In this document: piece after piece, positions 17,247 through 25,899 of the stretch
Position numbering within the stretch: the stretch's first letter is position 1
Layout: every line of letters starts with the position of its first letter
Assembly: GCF_002355215.1 (NCBI RefSeq)
Contig: NZ_AP014612.1
Span: forward strand, 2,033,875 to 2,097,874
Direction: 5' to 3'
Length of the DNA stretch: 64,000 nt
DNA from: Streptococcus troglodytae
GTDB lineage: Bacteria > Bacillota > Bacilli > Lactobacillales > Streptococcaceae
Notes under the pieces: generated by a model
The model's input: only the letters and a program-made list of their open reading frames with translations
What the model was told of the DNA's origin: nothing
Database searches by the model: none
Program-made: the position numbers and the translations under genes

Positions 17247-18002
17247 ATGATGCATTACAAAAATTACGTTTGTATTACTGGAGCGAGCTCTGGTATTGGC
17301 TTAGAAACTGCAAAAGCATTTGCAAGTTTAGGAAGCAATCTTATTTTGATTGCCAGACGTCAGGAGCGATTAGAGAAACTCAAAGAGGAGCTTCTTACCA
17401 GTTTCCCAAAGCTGGATATTGTTGTCAAATCAGTTGACCTTTCTATTTCCGAGAATGTCTTTAAATTATATCAAGAGTTAAAATCTTACCAGATCTTAAC
17501 TTGGATTAATAATGCTGGTTTTGGTAATTATGATAGTGTGGATCATCAAAACCTTGATAAAATCACTAAAATGCTTCATCTCAATATCGAGGCCTTGACC
17601 ATTTTATCCAGTCTTTATGTAAAGGACTATAAAAATGTAGAAGGTACTCAGTTAATTAATCTTTCTTCTAGAGGCGGTTATATGTTAGTTGAAAATGCTG
17701 TGACTTACTGTGCCAGCAAATTCTACGTTAGTGCCTTCACAGAAGGACTGGCTCTAGAATTGGCAGCCAATCACTGTCCTTTAAAAGCCAAAGTTTTGGC
17801 TCCTGCTGCAACAAAAAGCGAATTTGGACAGGTTGCCGCTGATACAGATAGTTATGATTATGACAAACATTTTACCATCTATCACACTAGTAAAGAAATG
17901 GCTGATTTTCTAATCGAATTATACTATAGTGATAAAATTGTTGGATTAGTGGATGTCAATGATTTCAACTTTAAATTGAGTGAGCCGCTTTTTAAGCACT
18001 GA
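17247..18002 (+). CDS. Short-chain dehydrogenase/reductase
   Basis: A classical SDR of 251 residues: nucleotide-binding TGASSGIGLETAKAFA (about residues 10-25), NNAG (89-92), INLSSRGG (about 133-140) and the catalytic YCASKF (about 152-157, Tyr and Lys). The substrate is unknown. GGAGG lies upstream of the ATG. It is controlled from the MerR-type promoter in the divergent gap, so it is probably induced by whatever the MerR protein senses (inference). Confidence 0.88.
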   Translation: MMHYKNYVCITGASSGIGLETAKAFASLGSNLILIARRQERLEKLKEELLTSFPKLDIVVKSVDLSISENVFKLYQELKSYQILTWINNAGFGNYDSVDHQNLDKITKMLHLNIEALTILSSLYVKDYKNVEGTQLINLSSRGGYMLVENAVTYCASKFYVSAFTEGLALELAANHCPLKAKVLAPAATKSEFGQVAADTDSYDYDKHFTIYHTSKEMADFLIELYYSDKIVGLVDVNDFNFKLSEPLFKH

Positions 18003-18091
18003 TTCTTTTTTCGACAGCTGCGTTTGATCTGCGGACAGTCCAAAATAAGCCTACACTTACCTTGCTTGACAGTGTCTATGAAAACAAACAT

Positions 18092-18146
18092 TTAAAGCCC
18101 TCATTAGGATCCGACCTAACATCTTAGTGAGGCTTTCTTCTTGATG
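18092..18146 (+). terminator. Probable terminator after the SDR gene
   Basis: AAAGCCCTCA and TGAGGCTTT form an imperfect stem with a one-base bulge and a long loop, followed by CTTCTT. Confidence 0.55.
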
Positions 18147-18463
18147 ATTTACTGTTGTTTTATCAAAGCAGTCTTTTCACAAAAAAAAGTCCCTTTGAGT
18201 CTGCCATAGGAAAAAGTCGGACAGCCTTTTCTTGATTATACGTTGTTGACTCTGCTTTGCCGTACTCCAGTACTTCTGAAACTCTTTGCTAAATATAATA
18301 ATTGCTTTTTTGTACACTTTCTAGCTGTCTGTTGTTTGATAAGATTACGGTTGTCTTATTTTTGTAATATAAACTTGATATACTATTAAGCAATAGAGAA
18401 TTTTCTAAGTTTTATATATTATTTAGATTAAAATAGACTTGAATGCTTGTTGAGGAGGAAAGT
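18147..18463. other. Intergenic region before opuC, no gene seen
   Basis: About 320 bases without a convincing frame. It must hold the opuC promoter; TATACT near 18379 is a -10 candidate, but no -35 at a proper distance is clear. Confidence 0.4.
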
Positions 18464-19615
18464 ATGGATAAAGATCCAGTTATCGAATTTAAAGAGGTTA
18501 ACAAAATTTATGGGGATGATGTTGCTGTTAAGCATATTAATTTAAAAATTACGGCAGGTGAATTTGTCTGTTTGATTGGTACCAGCGGGTCCGGTAAAAC
18601 AACAATTCTACGCATGATCAACCGTATGTTAAGACCAAGCAATGGGCAAATTTTTATCAAAGGAGAAGAAATTTCTGATCTCAACCCCGTTCAGCTCAGA
18701 CGTAAGATCGGTTATGTTATTCAAAATATTGGTCTTATGCCACATATGACAATTTATGAGAATATTACTCTGGTTCCAAGGTTATTAAAATGGTCAGAAG
18801 ATAAGAAAAAAGCGAAAGCCAAGGAGCTTATAAAGCTTGTTGAATTGCCTGAAGATTTCTTGGATCGCTACCCTTACGAATTGTCAGGTGGCCAACAACA
18901 GCGTATTGGTGTTGTCAGAGCTCTAGCTGCTGATCAAGACATTATTTTGATGGATGAACCTTTTGGTGCTTTAGATCCTATCACCCGCGAGGGGCTTCAA
19001 GATTTAGTGAAATCTTTACAAGAAAAGACAGGAAAAACTATTGTTCTGGTCACTCATGATATGGACGAGGCTCTAAAGTTAGCAACTAAGATTGTCGTTA
19101 TGGATAAAGGCCGTATGGTTCAACAGGCCAGTCCTACCGAATTGTTACGTCACCCCGCAACCGCATTTGTTAAAAAGATGATTGGTGAAGACCGACTCAT
19201 TCAAGCACGCGCTGATGTAACACCGGTTAAAACTATTATGCTAAAAGATCCCGTTTCCATTGCACCTGATAAATCACTCAATGAGGCTATCTCACTCATG
19301 CGTCAAAAACGTGTTGACTCTCTTTTAGTTACAGATAAGGACAATAAACTACTCGGCATGATTGATGTTGAATCCTTAAATAATAACTACAAACAAAATC
19401 TTGTCGTTGCCGATATCTTAAATAAAGTCAGTTTCTACTTGGAAGAAGATCAACTGCTGCGCGATACAGCCCATCGTATCTTAAAACGCGGACTTAAATA
19501 TGTACCGGTTATTGATGAAGAATGGCATTTAAAGGGAATCGTGACGCGATCATCTCTGGTAGATATGCTCTATGATATTATCTGGGGCAACCAAGATACG
19601 GAGGAAACATTATGA
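18464..19615 (+). CDS. opuCA: OpuC osmoprotectant ABC transporter, ATP-binding subunit
   Basis: ATPase of a glycine-betaine/carnitine/choline-type importer. Walker A is GTSGSGKTT (about residues 37-45), the signature LSGGQQQR and Walker B IILMDEP follow, and two CBS domains (about 250-370) follow the nucleotide-binding domain. In this family CBS domains sense ionic strength or c-di-AMP. The start at 18464 (MDKDPVIEFKEV) is chosen because GAGGAGG lies 5 bases before it; an ATG seven codons upstream has none. Its last 4 bases overlap opuCB (ATGA), so the two are translationally coupled. Confidence 0.93.
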   Translation: MDKDPVIEFKEVNKIYGDDVAVKHINLKITAGEFVCLIGTSGSGKTTILRMINRMLRPSNGQIFIKGEEISDLNPVQLRRKIGYVIQNIGLMPHMTIYENITLVPRLLKWSEDKKKAKAKELIKLVELPEDFLDRYPYELSGGQQQRIGVVRALAADQDIILMDEPFGALDPITREGLQDLVKSLQEKTGKTIVLVTHDMDEALKLATKIVVMDKGRMVQQASPTELLRHPATAFVKKMIGEDRLIQARADVTPVKTIMLKDPVSIAPDKSLNEAISLMRQKRVDSLLVTDKDNKLLGMIDVESLNNNYKQNLVVADILNKVSFYLEEDQLLRDTAHRILKRGLKYVPVIDEEWHLKGIVTRSSLVDMLYDIIWGNQDTEETL

Positions 19616-20244
19616 GCGAATTTCTAGCACAATATGGTGGTGAGCTGCTCATAAAAACATGGGAGCAAATTTATATCTCCGCCATTGCACTTTGTCTGGG
19701 AATCATTGTTGCTGTTCCAATAGGAGTGGCTTTGACAAGATTCCCTAAATTAGCAAAAATTTTCATTGGTATCGCCAGTATCTTGCAGACAATTCCTAGT
19801 TTGGCTCTGTTAGCTATCATGATTCCTTTTTTTGGCATCGGAAGAACCCCAGCCATTATTGCTTTGTTTGTTTATTCTTTATTGCCAATCATGAGAAATA
19901 CCTATATCGGAATGAACAATGTGGATCCTATCTTAAAAGACAGTGCCAAGGGAATGGGAATGAAACCAATCCAATCTATTTTTCAAGTTGAGCTTCCCTT
20001 AGCAGTACCTGTTATTATGACAGGGATTAGATTATCAGCTATCTATGTCATTGCTTGGGCAACTTTGGCTTCTTATATTGGAGCAGGTGGGCTTGGAGAC
20101 TTGATTTTTAGCGGCTTAAGCTTGTTCCAACCGTCTCTTATTATCGGTGGAACAATTCCAGTTATCCTCCTTTCTCTCATCGTTGATTATTTTCTAGGAC
20201 GCCTTGAAAATTATTTAACACCACGACAAAAGAGGAGTTTATAA
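19612..20244 (+). CDS. opuCB: OpuC permease subunit
   Basis: 210 residues with six hydrophobic segments and the inner-membrane ABC permease loop (NVDPILKDSAKGMGMKPIQSIFQVELP, about 103-129). It overlaps opuCA by 4 bases and is followed by opuCC after one base. It pairs with OpuCD to form the transmembrane channel. Confidence 0.92.
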   Translation: MSEFLAQYGGELLIKTWEQIYISAIALCLGIIVAVPIGVALTRFPKLAKIFIGIASILQTIPSLALLAIMIPFFGIGRTPAIIALFVYSLLPIMRNTYIGMNNVDPILKDSAKGMGMKPIQSIFQVELPLAVPVIMTGIRLSAIYVIAWATLASYIGAGGLGDLIFSGLSLFQPSLIIGGTIPVILLSLIVDYFLGRLENYLTPRQKRSL

Positions 20245-20245
20245 G

Positions 20246-21181
20246 ATGAAAAAAATAACTTATTTTTTAATCATTACTTTGATGATTCCTATACTTATGC
20301 TCACAAGTTGTCATTCTAATAATAAGGCCAAAACTAACACTAATACTTCAGGCAACATTAAAATTGCGGCCATGAGTACAACAGAATCCAGTATTATGGC
20401 CAATATGATCAGTGAATTAATCAACCACGAATTAGGTTATAAAACAACCTTGGTATCTAATCTGGGTTCTACAAATGTTGTGCATCAAGCTCTGATACGA
20501 AATGATGCAGACATTGCAGCTACTCGTTATACAGGAACTGATTTAACAGGGACGCTCAATTTACCTGCTGAAAAGGATCACACTAAAGCTGCCAAAATTG
20601 TCAAAAAGGCATTTGCCAAACGCTTTAACCAAACTTGGTTCCCAAGTTATGGCTTTGCTGATACCTATGCTTTCATGGTCACCAGCAAATTTGCTCAACA
20701 AAACCACCTCAAGACTTTTTCCGATTTACAAAAGATATCAACAACAGCTAAAGCCGGTGTTGACAGCACTTGGATGAAACGTGTCGGTGATGGTTATAAA
20801 GATTTCAGCCGTACTTATGGTTTTTCATTTAAGCATATTTATCCCATGCAGATTGGTCTTGTCTATGATGCTGTTGAAAATAATAAAATGCAGGTCGTTT
20901 TAGGCTATTCTACAGATGGTCGTATTCAGAGTTACGATCTTAGGATACTGGAAGATAATAAACATTTCTTCCCTCCTTATGATGCCTCAATGGTGGTTAA
21001 TAATCGTATCTTAAGAAAATATCCAAAACTAAAGACCTTATTACACCGTTTAGATGGTAAGATTGACCTTAAGACCATGCAAAAACTGAACTACCAAGTT
21101 GATGACCAATTACTTGAACCATCAGTAGTTGCTCATCAATTTCTGAAAAAACATGATTATTTCCGAAAGGGTGATAACTAA
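20246..21181 (+). CDS. opuCC: OpuC substrate-binding lipoprotein
   Basis: 311 residues. The signal peptide ends in the lipobox LTSC (about residues 19-22), so the protein is a membrane-anchored lipoprotein that captures quaternary ammonium osmolytes. The body fits the OpuAC family (for example NLGSTNVVHQALIRNDADIAATRYTGTDLTG). The stop codon overlaps the next ATG by one base (TAATG). Confidence 0.92.
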   Translation: MKKITYFLIITLMIPILMLTSCHSNNKAKTNTNTSGNIKIAAMSTTESSIMANMISELINHELGYKTTLVSNLGSTNVVHQALIRNDADIAATRYTGTDLTGTLNLPAEKDHTKAAKIVKKAFAKRFNQTWFPSYGFADTYAFMVTSKFAQQNHLKTFSDLQKISTTAKAGVDSTWMKRVGDGYKDFSRTYGFSFKHIYPMQIGLVYDAVENNKMQVVLGYSTDGRIQSYDLRILEDNKHFFPPYDASMVVNNRILRKYPKLKTLLHRLDGKIDLKTMQKLNYQVDDQLLEPSVVAHQFLKKHDYFRKGDN

Positions 21182-21846
21182 TGAGTCATATGAGTATGAC
21201 ACAGCAATTAATTTATTATTTCAACCATAACAGTACCTATGTCTTGGCACAATTTTTACGGCATTTCTTAATATCCATTTATGGTGTCCTCCTTGCTGCT
21301 CTTATTGGTATTCCAATGGGCATACTAATCGCTAAAAGGGGAAAACTCAAAGGGGCTGTCATGGGAGCCGCTAATGTCATTCAAACGATTCCTTCTCTGG
21401 CCATGATTTCTATTATCATGCTTGGTCTCGGTTTAGGAACTAAGACAGTGATTGCGACGGTCTTTTTGTATTCTCTACTTCCTATTATCGGTAATACCTA
21501 TACTGGTATTAAAAGTGTTGATGGTGATCTCGTTGATGCTGCTAAAGGAATGGGAATGACTAATAGACAGCAATTACTGATGGTTGAGCTGCCTTTATCC
21601 TTGTCAGTTATTATGGCCGGCATTCGCAATGCTCTGGTCGTTGCTGTAGGAATAACAGCCATTGGCGCCTTTGTTGGTGGTGGTGGTCTTGGAGATATCA
21701 TTATCCGTGGTACCAATGCCACTAACGGTGGTGCTATTATTTTGGCTGGTTCTATACCAACTGCTTTTATGGCTGTTGTCTCTGATTTGATTCTTGGTGT
21801 TATCCAACGCTATTTAGAACCCAAAGGCATATCAACTAACCAATAA
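21181..21846 (+). CDS. opuCD: OpuC second permease subunit
   Basis: 221 residues, six membrane segments and the permease loop VDGDLVDAAKGMGMTNRQQLLMVELP (about 115-140). It is paralogous to OpuCB and overlaps opuCC by one base. Last gene of the operon, followed by a hairpin terminator. Confidence 0.92.
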   Translation: MSHMSMTQQLIYYFNHNSTYVLAQFLRHFLISIYGVLLAALIGIPMGILIAKRGKLKGAVMGAANVIQTIPSLAMISIIMLGLGLGTKTVIATVFLYSLLPIIGNTYTGIKSVDGDLVDAAKGMGMTNRQQLLMVELPLSLSVIMAGIRNALVVAVGITAIGAFVGGGGLGDIIIRGTNATNGGAIILAGSIPTAFMAVVSDLILGVIQRYLEPKGISTNQ

Positions 21847-21861
21847 AAGGGATATTAAAAA

Positions 21862-21891
21862 CTTCTGCCTTTTAAGAGACAGAAGATTTTT
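21862..21891 (+). terminator. Terminator of the opuC operon
   Basis: CTTCTG (21862-21867) pairs with CAGAAG (21880-21885), followed by ATTTTT. Confidence 0.65.
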
Positions 21892-21926
21892 GCAGGCAAT
21901 TTTTAAAAACTAACCACTAAATCTTA

Positions 21927-22505
21927 TTAAAATTTCCAAGTCTCTTTATCCGTTAAGAGGCTTTTTTTAGCTATCTTTGAAACATGTTGATTTCCTGTAA
22001 CATAAAAACAAAGCATCGCATCTTTCCACTCATCAGTACAAGTCACACCAATGCGAGAACGTTTTTCAATACGCTGTGGTGATAAATCCTCTTGTAAAGT
22101 CAGTCTAGAGTCTTGTAAAGAATCACCATTAAAGCTTTTATCAATGCCCGCAAATTTAGTCAATTTACCAGGTCCATTGGCCAGTAAATGACCGTCAGTT
22201 GTTTCAAGGGCTCGAATCAAAACGGCTTCTGCTACATTTTGAGGCTTAGTCACTAAATTCAGCATCTGATGCCCATAAATTTGGTAAACATACCAGTGCC
22301 CTGCCGCTAAATACATGGCTTCATTTTTAGGAGTTCTGCGATCATTTGCGCTATGACAAGCACTGTCTTTGCTCCCTAAATAGGCTTCTGTTTCAACAAT
22401 TCTCCCTAAAGGCTTACCATCCAAGCACAATTGCATTCCTAATAAAGCCTTGGCTGTTGCAATGGTATCTGTTTCCATAACTTGTTTAAATTCTTTTGAT
22501 AGCAT
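21927..22505 (-). CDS. DNA-3-methyladenine glycosylase (AAG/MPG type)
   Basis: Base-excision repair enzyme that removes alkylated purines. 192 residues, with the family features GRIVETEAYLG (about 35-45), DRRTPKNEAMYLAAGHWYVYQIYG (59-82) and RIGVTCTDEWKDAMLCFYV near the end. The gene is convergent with opuC and upstream of nothing obvious on its own strand except the YciI-like gene 25 bases before it. Confidence 0.9.
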   Translation of the reverse strand: MLSKEFKQVMETDTIATAKALLGMQLCLDGKPLGRIVETEAYLGSKDSACHSANDRRTPKNEAMYLAAGHWYVYQIYGHQMLNLVTKPQNVAEAVLIRALETTDGHLLANGPGKLTKFAGIDKSFNGDSLQDSRLTLQEDLSPQRIEKRSRIGVTCTDEWKDAMLCFYVTGNQHVSKIAKKSLLTDKETWKF

Positions 22506-22530
22506 AATCTTTATTATAACATGAATATGG

Positions 22531-22818
22531 TTACTTTAAGACTTTTTCAAAAGCTTTTGACAATTTCGTCGGATAAAATTCTATGATATCATAGCTTGCA
22601 ATCTCATTGATCTTAAAAGGATCTTCACTAATAATTCTCTCAATTTCTGCCAAATCAGCAGCTTTTGCTAAGATGATACCGCCTGTTCGAGGATTTTTTC
22701 TTCCCGAAGCGATGAAATGACCAGAAGCATAATATTTATCCAAAAATTGAATATGAGCTTCAAGGTGTTTTTCAACTTCTGATAAATTCTTTTGATAGGT
22801 AAGATTGATGACAAACAT
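22531..22818 (-). CDS. YciI-like protein
   Basis: 95 residues matching the YciI fold: HLEAHIQFLDKYYASGHFIASGRKNPRTGGIILAKA with the conserved HxxHL-like His and the SGR segment. Members are small dimeric proteins of uncertain role, sometimes linked to muconolactone-isomerase-like folds. The gene is transcribed with the DNA glycosylase and is divergent from an HxlR regulator remnant. Confidence 0.75.
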   Translation of the reverse strand: MFVINLTYQKNLSEVEKHLEAHIQFLDKYYASGHFIASGRKNPRTGGIILAKAADLAEIERIISEDPFKINEIASYDIIEFYPTKLSKAFEKVLK

Positions 22819-23051
22819 AATTTTCTCCTTTTACAAATAAAAATTGCTTGAAAAAATTGAGACGAGAAAACTTGACTTCCACAACATTCTTGAAATTTTA
22901 TTCCAGCGATTATATATAGTATAATACTAACAAAATGACTTGTATAGTAGGCACATTTTTGTAACTAGTCAATTAACATTTTAGATGATATAGCAACGAT
23001 AAAGCTGACAAAGGAGAAAAAAAGAACACAAATAAAGGATGGAATTGTAAA

Positions 23052-23340
23052 ATGTCACAGGTTATAAATGTTGTTGGTGGTAAGTGGCGCTTAAATGTTC
23101 TCTGAGTTATTAACAAATACCAGGCCATTTGCTTTAACCAATTAAAAAGGGAAGTTAATGGAATCACTATCATTATGCTAACACGTTCCTTAGATATTTT
23201 AATCGCAAACGAGCTAATTGAAAAAGTAGATTTTCAAACCCTACCACTACATGTCGAATATCAACTCTCAAGCAAGGGCAAAAGTCTCATGCCCCTTTAA
23301 AACAACTTAATCAGTTGGGAAAGCTTTATTTATAGGTCAT
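23052..23340 (+). pseudogene. HxlR-family regulator remnant
   Basis: The frame from 23052 reads INVVGGKWRLNVL-stop-VINKYQAICFNQLKREVNGITIIMLTRSLDILIANELIEKVDFQTLPLHVEYQLSSKGKSLMPL-stop. That is the HxlR winged helix interrupted by TGA and TAA in one continuous frame. The stops are substitutions, not indels, so this is true decay. It stands divergent from the YciI-like gene, a place where an HxlR activator would normally act. Confidence 0.7.
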
Positions 23341-23365
23341 ATCCTTCCTTTAAAATTCAAACTTC

Positions 23366-24127
23366 TCAAAGATAAGTTGAAAAATTTAAAGCAATTTCAG
23401 CAATTTTATCTTTCTCATCTAAATCAGCTTCATTGCCTAAAGACCTCGGATGCCACCTTTCTTCTGATAGATGATCTGCAGCATAAAAGAATTGACAGAC
23501 AGCAATTTTTCTAAATTGTCCCCAAGCAGCAATAGCCGAACATTCCATGTCAACTGCTAGACAACCTTCTTGTTTACGAGCCTTCATTTTAGTAACTGTT
23601 TCACGATAAATGCCATCGGTTGTCCAAACTTTTCCCTTTGAAAAAGAGATATTTTCAGCTTGTAAATAGGTCAAAAATTTTGCTAAAGTTTTATCATTAA
23701 CTGAAATTTCATTTTGTGCTGGGGCATAATGAAAACTGGTTCCTTCATCGCGTACAGCAGCTGTCGGAACAATAATAGACGTTTCTTTAACCTGTTCCTC
23801 TAAAATGCCACATGTCCCAAAAAGAATCAGTGTCCTCATTCCCATGGCAACTAGATCCTCCAAAACGGCGACACAGCCAGCAGCACCAACATAAGCATTA
23901 AAAACAGCTAATTTACGACCATGATAATCAAGTTCATAGATAGGAATATCAAGATTAGCTACAGAAGTTTTTGTCAATAGGCGATGTTTATAACGTTTTA
24001 ACATGCGCTTGAAGGTCGCTCTAGCAAAGCAAGACACTACTATTTCAGGGAAATCCGGAATGGCTGCGATTAAATCTTCTGGATTAATAATCGCTTTTTT
24101 CGCATTATCAAAGTTACTTAAAATCAT
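23366..24127 (-). CDS. Nucleoside phosphorylase family protein
   Basis: 253 residues from ATG 24127 (TGGAG 7 bases upstream; an ATG four codons earlier lacks a site). Uridine/purine phosphorylase fold: GAAGCVAVLEDLVAMGMRTLILFGTCG (about 78-104) and CLAVDMECSAIAAWGQFR (about 190-207), the nucleoside-binding E-M-E region. It cleaves a nucleoside with phosphate; the base preference cannot be fixed by sequence. A single-gene unit. Confidence 0.85.
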   Translation of the reverse strand: MILSNFDNAKKAIINPEDLIAAIPDFPEIVVSCFARATFKRMLKRYKHRLLTKTSVANLDIPIYELDYHGRKLAVFNAYVGAAGCVAVLEDLVAMGMRTLILFGTCGILEEQVKETSIIVPTAAVRDEGTSFHYAPAQNEISVNDKTLAKFLTYLQAENISFSKGKVWTTDGIYRETVTKMKARKQEGCLAVDMECSAIAAWGQFRKIAVCQFFYAADHLSEERWHPRSLGNEADLDEKDKIAEIALNFSTYL

Positions 24128-24254
24128 TGTTTTCTCCATTCTGGCTTTTTAATATCCTATCATAAAATAGCCTTAATAACTAGCTACAATGGCATAAATA
24201 GTGTTAAACAGCTCTTTAACAAAGCAAGCAAAGGGGATGAAATAAGTTTAATCC

Positions 24255-24282
24255 TTGAAATCGGTTTCAAAAATGCTATAAT
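24255..24282 (+). promoter_or_regulatory. Promoter with CcpA (cre) site upstream of the semialdehyde dehydrogenase gene
   Basis: TTGAAA and TATAAT are 16 bases apart. The -35 lies inside TTGAAATCGGTTTCA (24255-24269), which fits the cre consensus WTGNAANCGNWNNCW exactly. Binding would block RNA polymerase, so glucose repression is predicted. Confidence 0.7.
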
Positions 24283-24311
24283 TAATTTAACTGAAAAATG
24301 GAGGAAAAATT

Positions 24312-25688
24312 ATGGCTTATAAGACAACTTATCCCTATACTAATGAAGTTTTAAAGGAATTTGCGAATAATAGCGATGCCGATTTGGAAAAAGCATTGGC
24401 GACTGGACATGCGCTTTACAAAAAATGGCGTGCTGAAGGTGGCTTAGCAGAACGTAAAGCTCAGTTGCATAAAGTTGCGGATATCCTTCGCCGCGATGTG
24501 GATAAATACGCCGAAGTCATGACCAAGGACATGGGAAAACTTTTTACAGAAGCTAAAGGCGAGGTTGAACTGTGTGCAGAAATCGCTGACTATTTTGCTG
24601 ATAAGGCTGAAGAATTTTTAGAACCAAAAGCATTTGAACCTATTCATGGTGATGCCTACTACATCAAGCAAGCAGTTGGTGTGCTCTTTATGGTTGAACC
24701 ATGGAACTTCCCATTCTATCAAATTATGCGTGTTTTTGCTCCTAATTTTATGATTGGCAACCCAACTATTTTGAAACATGCTTCTATCTGTCCTGCTTCT
24801 GCTCAGGCTTTTGAAGATTTGGTTAAAGAAGCAGGCGCTCCTGAAGGTTCATTTAAGAATCTTTTCCTTACTTATGACCAAGTTAACAAGGCTATTGCTG
24901 ACCCTCGTATTCAAGGGGTAGCCTTAACCGGTTCTGAACGTGGTGGTGCTTCTATTGCTGCCGAAGCGGGAGCAAACCTTAAGAAATCTGCTCTTGAACT
25001 CGGTGGTAATGATGCCTTTCTCATTTTAGAAGATGCTGATTTTGATCTCTTAAAAGATACTATTTTCTTTGCACGCCTTTACAATGCAGGTCAAGTTTGT
25101 ACATCATCCAAACGTTTCATTGTTGTTGGTGAAGAAAACTACAAGAAATTTCTTGATATGGTTGTTGAAACCTTCAAAACAGCCAAGTGGGGTGACCCGA
25201 TGGATCCTGAAACAACGCTTGCGCCTTTGTCATCAGTTGAAGCTAAGGAAGAAGTTCTTGGTCAAATCAAGTTAGCTGCTGATAACGGAGCTCGTGTGGT
25301 TTATGGCAATGAAGCAATTAACCATCCAGGAAACTTTGTTTTCCCAACTGTCTTGACCGATATTACTAAGAAAAACCCAATCTACAATCAAGAAATTTTT
25401 GGCCCAGTAGCTTCCATTTACAAAGTTGATACAGAAGAAGAAGCTATTGCCTTAGCCAATGATTCTAGTTACGGACTTGGCGGAACGGTTTTCTCTAAAG
25501 ACCTTGAACACGCAAAAGCTGTTGCTGCTAAAATCGAAACAGGAATGTCCTTTATTAATTCTGGCTGGACTTCTCACCCAGAAATTCCATTCGGGGGTAT
25601 CAAAAACTCAGGTTACGGACGTGAACTCAGCAATCTCGGATTTGATGCTTTTGTCAATGAACATTTAGTTTTCATTCCCAAACAATAA
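24312..25688 (+). CDS. gabD: NAD(P)-dependent succinate-semialdehyde dehydrogenase
   Basis: Aldehyde dehydrogenase superfamily, 458 residues, the short Gram-positive type. It has the cofactor loop VEPWNFPFYQIM (about 127-138), the catalytic Glu in LELGGNDAF (about 227-235) and the catalytic Cys in NAGQVCTSSKR (about 258-268). It oxidises succinate semialdehyde to succinate, feeding the incomplete TCA branch. GGAGG precedes the ATG. The promoter carries a perfect cre site and a strong terminator follows. Confidence 0.9.
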   Translation: MAYKTTYPYTNEVLKEFANNSDADLEKALATGHALYKKWRAEGGLAERKAQLHKVADILRRDVDKYAEVMTKDMGKLFTEAKGEVELCAEIADYFADKAEEFLEPKAFEPIHGDAYYIKQAVGVLFMVEPWNFPFYQIMRVFAPNFMIGNPTILKHASICPASAQAFEDLVKEAGAPEGSFKNLFLTYDQVNKAIADPRIQGVALTGSERGGASIAAEAGANLKKSALELGGNDAFLILEDADFDLLKDTIFFARLYNAGQVCTSSKRFIVVGEENYKKFLDMVVETFKTAKWGDPMDPETTLAPLSSVEAKEEVLGQIKLAADNGARVVYGNEAINHPGNFVFPTVLTDITKKNPIYNQEIFGPVASIYKVDTEEEAIALANDSSYGLGGTVFSKDLEHAKAVAAKIETGMSFINSGWTSHPEIPFGGIKNSGYGRELSNLGFDAFVNEHLVFIPKQ

Positions 25689-25713
25689 ATTAATCAAAAA
25701 GTTTTAAGTTGTT

Positions 25714-25750
25714 AATCTCCTAGACTCTGATTGAGTCTAGGAGATTTTGC
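25714..25750 (+). terminator. Terminator after the semialdehyde dehydrogenase gene
   Basis: A 14-bp perfect stem, AATCTCCTAGACTC with GAGTCTAGGAGATT, five-base loop, ending TTTTG. Confidence 0.9.
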
Positions 25751-25899
25751 TATCATTGATAGGTATTTCCCATCATGATTAGAAATTGATAGAATTTTAC
25801 AATAATTATAATGATGACAACGATTATTTGTGCTATAATGATGGTGTGTAAAATTTCTACATTGAATGACTATATGATGTGATGAAAGGAAGCGGTCAA

